Assembly: GCA_021775835.1 (NCBI GenBank)
Contig: JAJFHC010000203.1
Span: 1 to 52,496, forward strand
Length of the DNA: 52,496 nt
Source of the DNA: Hyphomicrobiales bacterium
Lineage (GTDB): Bacteria; Pseudomonadota; Alphaproteobacteria; Rhizobiales; JAJFHC01
Reading direction: 5' to 3'
The notes under the pieces: model-generated
The model's input: only the letters and a program-made list of their open reading frames with translations
The model's database searches: none
What the model was told of the DNA's origin: nothing
In this document: one piece after another, positions 1 through 7,810 of the stretch
How positions within the stretch are numbered: the first letter of the stretch is position 1
Layout of the letters: each line of letters begins with the position of its first letter
Made by a program: the position numbers and the translations under genes

Positions 1-1
1 A

Positions 2-544
2 TTCTCCGGGGAACTGGGTTATGAAATCTATTGCGCGCCTCAATTCCAGATGAAGCTGTTCGAGGAAATCGAACGCGCCGGCGGGGATCTGGGATTGAAG
101 CTATATGGCGCACGGGCCATGATGTCGCTGAGACTGGAGAAAAACTGGGGCGCCTGGACGCTCGATTTCAGACCCGACTTTACCGCCGCACAATCCGGCC
201 TCGATGCGTTCATCGACTGGGATAAGGAATTCATCGGCAAGACAGCCGCACTCGAAGAACGCAGGACAGGTCCCGACAAGAAGCTCGTGACCATGGTGAT
301 CGAAACCGATGACGTGGATGTCTCCAACGACGAGGCCATTCTGAAGGACGGCGTTTGCGTCGGCTATGTCAGCTCCGGCGGGTATGCCCACTGGGTCGAC
401 AAGAGTATGGCGCTCGGATACGTGCCACCGGAACACGCCGTAGACGGAACAAAACTGGAGGTGGAAATCATCGGCCGGATGTTTGCGGCAACCGTCACCG
501 CACACCCGCTATACGATGCCAACGGATCGAAAATGCGGTCGTGA
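2..544 (+). CDS. GcvT/dimethylglycine dehydrogenase-type protein, C-terminal part (5' end outside window)
   Basis: The frame is open from base 2 and runs to a TGA at 542-544, so the N-terminus lies off the left edge. The visible 180 residues hold the end of the folate-binding GcvT domain (FSGELGYEIY, then GARAMMSLRLEKNWGAW) and the GcvT C-terminal barrel (GYVSSGGYAHWVDKSMALGYVPPE). Wording such as LRLEKNWGAW and SSGGYAHWVDKS is closer to the C-terminal part of dimethylglycine/sarcosine dehydrogenase-like FAD proteins than to the glycine-cleavage T protein itself. These enzymes remove methyl groups from N-methylglycines and pass the one-carbon unit to tetrahydrofolate. Whether an FAD domain precedes this part cannot be seen. 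An internal ATG at 50 is not the true start, because the homologous reading continues upstream of it. Confidence 0.85.
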   Translation, partial: FSGELGYEIYCAPQFQMKLFEEIERAGGDLGLKLYGARAMMSLRLEKNWGAWTLDFRPDFTAAQSGLDAFIDWDKEFIGKTAALEERRTGPDKKLVTMVIETDDVDVSNDEAILKDGVCVGYVSSGGYAHWVDKSMALGYVPPEHAVDGTKLEVEIIGRMFAATVTAHPLYDANGSKMRS

Positions 545-630
545 CTGGTGTGAGGGAGAGTAGATGAACTTTCCCATTGGCCGTGGGTCCCGATGGGCTC
601 ACGTCAGTTTGTCTTGGCCGGGATCACCGC

Positions 631-786
631 GGCAATCTCTCCGTCGTCGACCTCTGGGCCACGATCAATCGATTTGTCGCCGAGCAAAACGAGACCGAGA
701 CAAGGCCCTTTATCTGGCGCGCCGGTCCAGACGCCATCATCGCCAGCCGAAAGCGTGGTTTCCAGGCGCTGGGGGCGCCCGGCTGA
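631..786 (+). pseudogene. IS630-family transposase remnant, C-terminal fragment
   Basis: About 51 residues starting at GNLSVVDLWATINRF and continuing through AEQNETETRPFIWRA, DAIIASRKRGFQAL to a TGA at 784-786 match the usual end of IS630 transposases: a helix of the type LQAAINRF, an acidic spacer, PF.W.ADP..IIA..KRG, stop. The DDE catalytic core is absent. Upstream the sequence merges directly into the end of the GcvT-type gene region, so only the tail of the element survives. It marks a past insertion at the left edge of the AT-richer islet at 545-4927. No terminal inverted repeat was recognised. Confidence 0.6.
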
Positions 787-963
787 TTATCGAGCAGCGC
801 AATTTGGGCGGCCCGGGGGAATGCAATCAATGGCGGCTTCGAGCCCAAATTGCACGATGCTACGCTATTAACGAACGTCCGCTTCGTAAGATAGGGGCAG
901 CATTATGCAGGGACGTAGGCGTTCAATTTGTTCCCGTACAAGTCCCGAAAATAGCCGATCACC

Positions 964-1653
964 TTATTGACCTACTCTTGATTGTTTCTCGCGCAAGACA
1001 CTCGCCGCTGACAGCCGTTTTGGTGCCAGAACAAACCAAATCAAAGCCTCCGCGACCAGCAGATTAATTGCCCATGCGAACACCATCATGGCGTCACGCA
1101 GCGGCCCCGTCGCCTCTGTCCCGTATAGGATCATCCACCCAATGCCGATGAACGTTTGGGTAGACGCACCCTGACCGATCGCATAGGCGCGTAACATATA
1201 GGCGCTGTGCTGAAGGACATTCCGGGACCTGATGGCAAGAACTGACCAAACGATGAAGTAGAACATCAGAGTGCTGAGGATGATCCGCGTCCAATAGAGC
1301 AAGTTCCCCTGGAGGCTAATCGGAAAGCTGTAGAAATGTGTCATCCACAATCCACTTCCCGCAGAAAGACAACCTGCAACCGCAACAATTCGACCAATAG
1401 TGCGGTGTGCAGCAGGATGTTTCAGCCTGATGCTTGGTAAGAACTGGATTGCACCAAGAAGGCAAAACAAGAAACTGCCGAGAATGTGCAGGACGATGGG
1501 GAACGGTATTTCTGACGCTCGCGGGTTTTCAGGCGCGATTGCAGGCCCGCCCGCCAATTCAAGCACGCGGAACAAACCACCAAAAGTCGGTATGAACGAG
1601 TAAACAAGGACAAAGACAAGGATCGCCCATTCTGATTTGTTCAGTGCCTTCAT
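964..1653 (-). CDS. DUF2306-type multi-pass membrane protein
   Basis: 229 residues with about six or seven hydrophobic segments: ILVFVLVYSFIPTF near the N-terminus, VLHILGSFLFCLLGAIQFLP, a segment around GRIVAVAGCLSAGSGLW, IILSTLMFYFIVWSVLAI, and two near the C-terminus. The pattern of H and R residues at membrane edges (LKHPAAHRTIGRI, QHSAYMLRAYAI) is that of DUF2306 proteins, uncharacterised bacterial inner-membrane proteins. Its start codon overlaps the end of the upstream methyltransferase by 4 bp (1650-1653), so the two are translationally coupled in one operon divergent from a LysR regulator. The function is unknown; the coupling suggests the membrane partner of the methyltransferase. 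Confidence 0.8.
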   Translation of the reverse strand: MKALNKSEWAILVFVLVYSFIPTFGGLFRVLELAGGPAIAPENPRASEIPFPIVLHILGSFLFCLLGAIQFLPSIRLKHPAAHRTIGRIVAVAGCLSAGSGLWMTHFYSFPISLQGNLLYWTRIILSTLMFYFIVWSVLAIRSRNVLQHSAYMLRAYAIGQGASTQTFIGIGWMILYGTEATGPLRDAMMVFAWAINLLVAEALIWFVLAPKRLSAASVLREKQSRVGQ

Positions 1654-2501
1654 GAACCGACTACCTGATTTGTTATGGAAACGGTTTCAGGAGTGTGCTC
1701 CAGCCCGCCAGGCCGACGCGCCCAGAATGCGGTGCTGGCTTGCCCCGCGTAGGACCCCATACGGATGGGCTGGAAACCGATGTCTTCAAGCTGGCACGCT
1801 TGCAGCCATGCGACACCTTGCTGTTCCTTGATCGCCCAGGTCCGCCACCTCATCTGAATGAAGGCGCCGAATTTGGATCGGCGCGTCAGACACACCAACA
1901 GCATTCCGCCCGGTTTGAGAACGCGTACCATCTCCTTCAACGCGCATAGTGGGTCCGGCAAGTGCTCTATGACGTGAGCAGCCATCACAAAATCAAAGGA
2001 CGCATCGGCGTAGGGTATAGAAAGAATATCTGCTTGCTTTAGTTCCAACGTTAGACCCACTCGCTGCATCTCAACATTCGCTCTTGCTAGCATCTCACCA
2101 GAGAGATCAATGCCGCAGAACTTGGGGGATTCGCGGAGAATGCTGTTAAGTGCCATCGAAAGGGCTCCACTCCCGATTCCGCAATCCAAAACAGTAGCTT
2201 GTGATCCAATCTGTCCAATTGCGGCCGCCACACCGGATGCCTCCAGCGGTCTCCGGTATGCTGCATTCAGCCCGTGCCGCCGTGTCATTTTCTGCCAATT
2301 GCGAGAGGCGGCATCGTATTGACTGGCCAAGTCTTCTTTGGCCCTTGGTTGCCGACTGATCGCAACCTGCCACGAGCCAAACCGATAGTTTGTCATAGGA
2401 ATGGTCAGCTGATTTGATGGATCAATCGACGCGGCGAGTGATTGCTGGTGGATATGCATTTGGATCAAATTCCTTGAGTGATGCGTCTTGCTCACCTTCA
2501 T
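1650..2501 (-). CDS. class I SAM-dependent methyltransferase
   Basis: 283 residues. Motif I is VLDCGIGSGALS, motif II is FCGIDLSGEMLARA, post-I is LKQADILSIPYADASFDFVMAAHVIEHL, and motif III is MVRVLKPGGMLLVCLTRR: a Rossmann-fold Methyltransf_11/25 enzyme. The substrate is unknown. The first 35 or so residues (up to MTNYRF) are not typical of the family and the ribosome-binding site for the ATG at 2501 is weak; in-frame ATGs at 2459 (preceded by AAGGAA) or further in are alternatives. The gene is the first of a two-gene operon with the DUF2306 protein. A perfect TATAAT at 2519-2524 lies just upstream. Confidence 0.82.
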   Translation of the reverse strand: MKVSKTHHSRNLIQMHIHQQSLAASIDPSNQLTIPMTNYRFGSWQVAISRQPRAKEDLASQYDAASRNWQKMTRRHGLNAAYRRPLEASGVAAAIGQIGSQATVLDCGIGSGALSMALNSILRESPKFCGIDLSGEMLARANVEMQRVGLTLELKQADILSIPYADASFDFVMAAHVIEHLPDPLCALKEMVRVLKPGGMLLVCLTRRSKFGAFIQMRWRTWAIKEQQGVAWLQACQLEDIGFQPIRMGSYAGQASTAFWARRPGGLEHTPETVSITNQVVGS

Positions 2502-2518
2502 CTAGTTGGATCTGCACC

Positions 2519-2524
2519 ATTATA
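2519..2524 (-). promoter_or_regulatory. candidate -10 box of the methyltransferase operon
   Basis: On the minus strand the 60-bp gap between the divergent LysR gene and the methyltransferase contains TATAAT. Seventeen bases upstream there is no recognisable TTGACA, only AGACCT. A good -10 with a poor -35 in a LysR-divergent gap is what an activator-dependent promoter looks like. The inferred transcript start gives a leader of only about 11 nt before the ATG at 2501, which favours one of the later in-frame starts. Confidence 0.4.
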
Positions 2525-2561
2525 AAATTGCATGTTTTTGTAGGTCTGGTATGCGTAAATC

Positions 2562-3455
2562 ATGGAGTGGAAAAGATCAGCTTTTGACTGGAATCAGGCG
2601 CGGGCGTTTCTTGCCACTGCCGAAGAAGGTTCGCTTTCTGCAGCTGCTCGCGCACTAGGGCTCACTCAACCCACGCTAAGTCGACAGGTCGCCGGTCTCG
2701 AAGAAACGCTCGGTGTGACACTGTTCGAAAGGACCTCACGCGCGCTGTTGCTGACCCAGGCCGGGACGCAGTTGCTTGAGCATTTCCGAAGCATGGGTGA
2801 AGCCGCAAATCGCGTTTCTATCGCGGCCACAGGGCAATCCGAAGCTGTGACGGGGCACGTGGTTATCGCCTGCACGAATGGAATGGCAACGTTTTACCTC
2901 CCAGAAATACTCAAAAAGCTCCAAGCCGCGGCGCCAAACCTTCAAATTGAAATCATCGCTTCCAATGAGGTGAGCGACCTGCGACGGCGTGAGGCGGATA
3001 TTGCGATCCGGCACGCACGCCCTCAGGACGAAAACCTTTTCGCCAAGCGCCTGAGGGACACTACAGCACACCTCTTTGCATCGTCAGAATACATAAGTGC
3101 CGTTGGTCGCCCGTCACACCCGACAGATATTGCAAAGCTGCAATTCGTCGGGGCTGAATACCCAGAGCACATGCTTGGGATGATGGCTTCGCGAGGTCTC
3201 AATTTGACTGTTGCTAATTTCAACTATTCCACCGCAAGTGTGACAATGGCACTGGAACTCATGCGCAAAGGGCTGGGAATTGGTATTTTGCCAATCGACG
3301 TCGGTGCCGCCTATCCCGAACTTGAGAATCCCTATCCGGGCTTTGAGCCCATAAAGATAGAATCCTGGCTTGTCGCGCATCGAGAGTTAAAGACAAATCT
3401 TAGAATTCGATTGGTGTTCGACCTTTTGGCGGAATATCTCGGCAAAAGGCAGTGA
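2562..3455 (+). CDS. LysR-family transcriptional regulator
   Basis: 297 residues, the usual length. An N-terminal winged helix-turn-helix is clear (FDWNQARAFLATAEEGSLSAAARALG, then LTQPTLSRQVAGLEETLGVTLFER), followed by the linker helix and the type-2 periplasmic-binding-like effector domain beginning near GHVVIACTNGMATFYLPEIL. RREADIAIRHARP and KGLGIGILP are typical substrate-domain segments. It is transcribed divergently from the methyltransferase/DUF2306 operon with a 60-bp gap, the classical layout of a LysR regulator and its target, so regulation of that operon is the simplest inference. The inducer is unknown. Confidence 0.92.
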   Translation: MEWKRSAFDWNQARAFLATAEEGSLSAAARALGLTQPTLSRQVAGLEETLGVTLFERTSRALLLTQAGTQLLEHFRSMGEAANRVSIAATGQSEAVTGHVVIACTNGMATFYLPEILKKLQAAAPNLQIEIIASNEVSDLRRREADIAIRHARPQDENLFAKRLRDTTAHLFASSEYISAVGRPSHPTDIAKLQFVGAEYPEHMLGMMASRGLNLTVANFNYSTASVTMALELMRKGLGIGILPIDVGAAYPELENPYPGFEPIKIESWLVAHRELKTNLRIRLVFDLLAEYLGKRQ

Positions 3456-3876
3456 ACAAGAATGTTCCCGTACCTTCATACCAGTTCCTTGCGCGACCAG
3501 TGTTGCGCTCAATGGCGGTCCAATCGTATTCTTGAACTTGTTGATCGTATCAGCAATCTGGTGGGTGGGCGTTCGTAAAGATTGTATAGCAACGGATCGA
3601 AAGGTTTGACGTAACAAGCGTTCACTTAATATGAATCCGGACATTCAACCTTAATGACTCGACGGCAGCTCCGTCCGCATTGCGGTCATCCGCACATTAC
3701 CTGGGGGGTTCGAAGCGTCGGAGTCAGACCACTGGATCCAACACAGCGATTAACCGTTCTGCCAAGTCCTTTCAAATCGAGTCGGTGGCATTTCGAAATC
3801 GATTGTGTGTTTCCGTCAACCTCAGTCGGCGCATCATTGCGCGAGTGGAATTTGCCAGTCTTCAATTGTCCGTCAA

Positions 3877-4144
3877 CTAGGGTATCATTCGACCACACTG
3901 AATCAATTTGACCTGTTTTTCGCGGCTGCTGGCAAGGCACGTTTTCCGCCGTGGTCTGGTTGACCACAAGGAAGACGTAACACTGTCCAGAAGGCGCGAA
4001 AAACAGGCCTTCGGTGGGCCAAATTAGCTCATCGGTGTCGTTGCAAAGCTTGCCCGATGCACCGCATCGCGCTGCGCTTTGCGCCTAACCGAAGAACTGA
4101 TTTAGCTCCATCAAATGGTTCAGTGTGGTCGAATGATGCCCTAG
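3877..4144. repeat. MITE-like element with 34-bp imperfect terminal inverted repeats
   Basis: The left arm 3877-3910 (CTAGGGTATCATTCGACCAC, then ACTGAATCAATTTG) and the reverse complement of the right arm 4111-4144 (CTAGGGCATCATTCGACCAC, then ACTGAACCATTTGA) share a 19-bp identical core, ATCATTCGACCACACTGAA, and begin with the same CTAGGG save one base. The arms enclose 200 bp without an open frame. Size, ends and lack of coding capacity fit a miniature inverted-repeat transposable element or another mobile palindromic unit. Weaker similarity continues outside the arms (TTGTCCGTCAAC on the left, TTATCCGGCAAC read on the minus strand at the right), so the true ends could be somewhat further out. 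Confidence 0.6.
3912..4007. repeat. nested inverted repeat inside the 3877-4144 element
   Basis: CCTGTTTTTCGCG at 3912-3924 is perfectly complementary to CGCGAAAAACAGG at 3995-4007 (13 bp). The stem extends imperfectly inward (GGCTGCTGG against CCAGAAGG). Within the loop GTGGTC (3951-3956) pairs with GACCAC (3962-3967) over five bases. The transcript of either strand could therefore fold into a long hairpin inside the outer palindrome. Confidence 0.55.
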
Positions 4145-4693
4145 AGGAAGCCTCGCAGAGATGTTGCCGGATAACGTTAAATTCGAGTTTTCCACAGCCA
4201 AGGCGTTCCGTTGTGGATAATGATTCTTCGCTGATGACAAGCTAAATTTTTGGAGGCACCATGGTTTCCAGAGTGGTCCTGAGGAGGTCCTTTCGATGGT
4301 GAGAAAGGGTTCAATCTCCAAAGGGGTGCCACGGCGCTTACGAGCGAAAATCCTTGGGTGGCAGTCGAAAGAGGCCACTTGGACGGCGGTTAGCCAGGGA
4401 TCGGAGCTGCAACCACGTAGGCGTGCTGTGACCTCTAGAAGTTACAGCCTCCCGTGATGCTTGGTGACGGCGGGTAATCCGTAAATCCAGTCGGGGTGAT
4501 TTGGCCTTGTGTCGAAGCATCACGAAACCTGAGGGAGCTTAGCGGCTTCTGATGGTCCGGATGGCCTTCTGGTGATCATGTGCCAGGTTTCGGTCAGTCG
4601 GGTGTGTGTCGGGCACGTGTTTGTTGGACTTCTGTTCGGTGGACGTCGGCTTGATGGGCGTCAGGGTGATAGAGACCTGGACCGTGAACAAAG

Positions 4694-4724
4694 TGCGGAG
4701 CTGCTTCGGCGGCTCCGCATTTTT
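4694..4724 (+). terminator. intrinsic terminator without an evident upstream gene
   Basis: TGCGGAGC (4694-4701), ten-base loop, GCTCCGCA (4712-4719), followed directly by five T (4720-4724) and, after a G, four more T. This is a strong Rho-independent terminator for plus-strand transcription. No plus-strand gene lies in the preceding 1.2 kb, so it either ends a non-coding transcript or is the leftover of a lost gene. Confidence 0.65.
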
Positions 4725-4927
4725 GTTTTGCGCGGCCACGTATTGCTCTTGCACAGCGATTGGACAAATTCCACCAGCGTCATCTTTGACGTCGCAGGTG
4801 CGATGACGAAGATCCATTCGCTTGTGTTTACATCCTCAGCCGCCCTAATCGGATTCTCGCCTTCACTTGGCTCGGGCAAGAATGACTTTGGGGAAGGATC
4901 ACAACAAGCTCATAGGCAGCAGATTTT

Positions 4928-5965
<1,038 letters not shown>

Positions 5966-6061
5966 TCATGTATTTCAGTTTGGGGAGCAACGGTCCGCGT
6001 TTTCACGCAGGCTTTGGGCACAGCATAGTTTTGGGGAGGCGCTGTGCCGGACAGTCTTGGA

Positions 6062-6382
6062 TCAGAACTGCTTTTCCGGCAGTCTTACGATCAGGCCGTC
6101 GAATCCGTCGGTGATCTTGAGCTGACAGGAAAGACGGCTGTTTTCACGCACATCGAACGCGAAATCGAGCATGTCCTCTTCCATTTCGCTCGCCGCACCC
6201 GTGGTCGCGGTCCAGTTCGGGTCGACATAGACATGGCACGTGGCGCAGGCACACGCTCCGCCACAATCGGCATCGATACCCGGAACCATGTTCTTTACGG
6301 CCGTCTCCATGACGGTCGCTCCGGTATCCGCATCGATGACATGTTCGGTGCCGCTGAATTCAATGTAAGTAATCTTGGGCAT
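6062..6382 (-). CDS. [2Fe-2S] ferredoxin, adrenodoxin/vertebrate type
   Basis: 106 residues from the ATG at 6382 (MPKITYIEF); an in-frame ATG at 6397 would add five residues. The cluster ligands are visible as C40-x5-C46-x2-C49 ([12 protein letters not shown]) and C86 (SCQLKI). The segment [21 protein letters not shown] is characteristic of the adrenodoxin subgroup that serves cytochrome P450s and iron-sulfur assembly. Right next to a TrxR-like ferredoxin reductase on the same strand, it very likely forms an electron-transfer pair with it. No P450 is visible in the window. Confidence 0.93.
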   Translation of the reverse strand: MPKITYIEFSGTEHVIDADTGATVMETAVKNMVPGIDADCGGACACATCHVYVDPNWTATTGAASEMEEDMLDFAFDVRENSRLSCQLKITDGFDGLIVRLPEKQF

Positions 6383-6635
6383 GGTCCCACCGTTCACAAG
6401 GATTGAGCTTTATCAAGAACCCGAATTATCCCACTGGCGTCCCGACAAATACGGCATTCGCAGACACGGAATCGACAGGAAAAATGTTTCGACGGCCTGC
6501 TATAATCGAAACCCGACCACAAGGCAATCTGCCGGAATCGTCGCATGCGGCCAACACGGCGCGCAATGGTCGGCGACTGGCGTTCGTTGACGGAAAAATT
6601 CGGGAGGGACCGCCTTTTGGTGTTGGCGGAGAGTG

Positions 6636-7028
6636 TCAGATGTCGTTCAGTATTTTACCAATGAAATCATTAGCTTCTTTGACACTCTTGGCAATATCGA
6701 TGAGGATTGGTTCGACGTCGCCGGTCTGGCCGATAAAATCATGACGCTCCGCCACCGCAGCGTCGTCCGCCACCTTCCAGGCTCCAATACCGCGCGCCGA
6801 ACCTTTTAGCGCGTGAGCGGCCTCAAGCCAGGACCGTGCATTATCGGCGGCTCTAAGCTGATTGACACACATCTCCGCCTGATGGGCATAGAGCCGCAGA
6901 ACCTCGTTTTCCAGGTCCTTGTCACCCATGGCCTGTCGGGAAAGGTGAACCAGATCGACGGGGCGATGCTCGTGGCCCGCAACGGCCTGGTTATCATGCT
7001 CCACGGACTGCAAATGTGCGGTGTTCAT
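6636..7028 (-). CDS. Hpt-domain phosphotransfer protein
   Basis: 130 residues with a single histidine phosphotransfer domain: VLRLYAHQAEMCVNQL, then AHALKGSARGIGAWKVADDA in which H72 is the phospho-accepting histidine, then a final helix. Stand-alone Hpt proteins shuttle phosphate between hybrid kinases and response regulators; no kinase or regulator lies nearby, so the partners are encoded elsewhere. ChpT is a dimer with a degenerate ATPase domain and is much larger, so this is not ChpT. The start has a good GAGGGG about eight bases upstream. Confidence 0.88.
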   Translation of the reverse strand: MNTAHLQSVEHDNQAVAGHEHRPVDLVHLSRQAMGDKDLENEVLRLYAHQAEMCVNQLRAADNARSWLEAAHALKGSARGIGAWKVADDAAVAERHDFIGQTGDVEPILIDIAKSVKEANDFIGKILNDI

Positions 7029-7153
7029 GAATTTTTCCCCTCATCCATCGTGTCTATCACGAAGGACATTATAGGCCGGGGAACGATACCAATCCGTTAA
7101 GGCTGGCGAAGGAAAGCTCCCTGAAGTTTGGCAAACTCATGAAATCCGTGTGG

Positions 7154-7456
7154 TCACGCGCCCTCCGCCAACACCAAGTATCCGCGGGCAGTCAGCCGGC
7201 AAACCAGCCAGTCAGGCTTGATCGGATTAGAAAACCAGTGTTCTGCCCAACCGTTTGCAACACACGATTCGATGGTCCTCCGCCCTATTTCCTTGCCGTA
7301 AAGGTCGAACAGCGGCAACTTGCCACCGGCCTGATCAAGCCCTCTCGTGAGATATCTTCGCTGTGCCGGGGTCGGGAGTGTCTTCTTCTGACCCAACTTG
7401 TCCTGTTTTGGCACCGTTTTGACGGCCCCGTCCGTCATTTTAACCATACTTGGCAT
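7154..7456 (-). CDS. small conserved hypothetical protein
   Basis: 100 residues. After a basic, lysine-rich N-terminus comes a compact part beginning LPTPAQRRYLTRGLDQ, then KLPLFDLYGKEIGRRTIESC and WLVCRLTARGYLVL. The arrangement of helices ending in a LTARGYLVL-type strand resembles small winged-helix proteins; I recall similar proteins of this length in alphaproteobacteria but no assigned function. A GAGGAGG sequence precedes the ATG at 7456. It is transcribed in the same direction as the Hpt gene 125 bp downstream. Confidence 0.7.
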   Translation of the reverse strand: MPSMVKMTDGAVKTVPKQDKLGQKKTLPTPAQRRYLTRGLDQAGGKLPLFDLYGKEIGRRTIESCVANGWAEHWFSNPIKPDWLVCRLTARGYLVLAEGA

Positions 7457-7512
7457 TGCCTCCGCCTCCTCGTTAGTTTTTGTTTAACCAGTTATTAAAA
7501 TCGAGTATCTTC

Positions 7513-7766
7513 AACGTCTAAACACTGGCGCGAGCAGGAGGCCACGCAAGCGAAACGCCAGATACACGAGACCTGGTTTTTGCCGCACGGTTAATATTAC
7601 AGAGAAGTGTTGCAGAGTCAGTACCGTGTGGAACAAGATCCGCCGATTGGTTAATGTAAATCGGCATCGTCGGGTAGAGCTGGCCCGAAGCTTGCATCTG
7701 AACGCCTCCAATGCTTTACCGTCCCGGATTGTGGCGCTGCCGCAATTTGGACACTGTTTAGACGTT
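7513..7766. repeat. 12-bp inverted repeat pair flanking the 5' region of the hendecad-array gene
   Basis: AACGTCTAAACA at 7513-7524 is repeated perfectly in inverse orientation at 7755-7766 (TGTTTAGACGTT), 230 bp apart. The stretch 7457-7810 between the divergent small hypothetical gene and the giant gene holds no other gene. The right copy sits about 45 bp upstream of the start at 7811. It could be a paired operator for a DNA-looping regulator; chance cannot be excluded. Confidence 0.4.
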
Positions 7767-7810
7767 TTTGTAAGTCAATTGAGTAACCGTTTGTTGCGGA
7801 AAGAGTACTG

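Larger units (their letters stand above)
3456..4927. other. gene-free stretch of about 1.5 kb
   Basis: No reading frame here has convincing protein character on either strand. The longest frames (97 residues on minus at 4085-4378; 135 on plus at 4572-4979) show no family motif and overlap each other in other frames. What can be seen is an inverted-repeat element (3877-4144) with a nested stem (3912-4007), a weak hairpin near 4426-4449, and an intrinsic terminator at 4694-4724. The base composition is closer to the flanking LysR islet than to the GC-rich ferredoxin reductase at its right. Confidence 0.6.

Noticed and set aside
564..1067. Plus-strand frame of 167 codons after the GcvT-type gene
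   Set aside because: It is in a different frame from the IS630 remnant and runs into the antisense of the DUF2306 gene; composition is Arg/Pro-rich.
3700..3760. GGTTCGAA resembling a tRNA T-loop
   Set aside because: The flanking bases do not form a 5-bp T-stem and no acceptor or anticodon arm is present.
4539..4817. Minus-strand frame of 92 codons across the orphan terminator
   Set aside because: No motif or ribosome-binding site; it overlaps the terminator hairpin.
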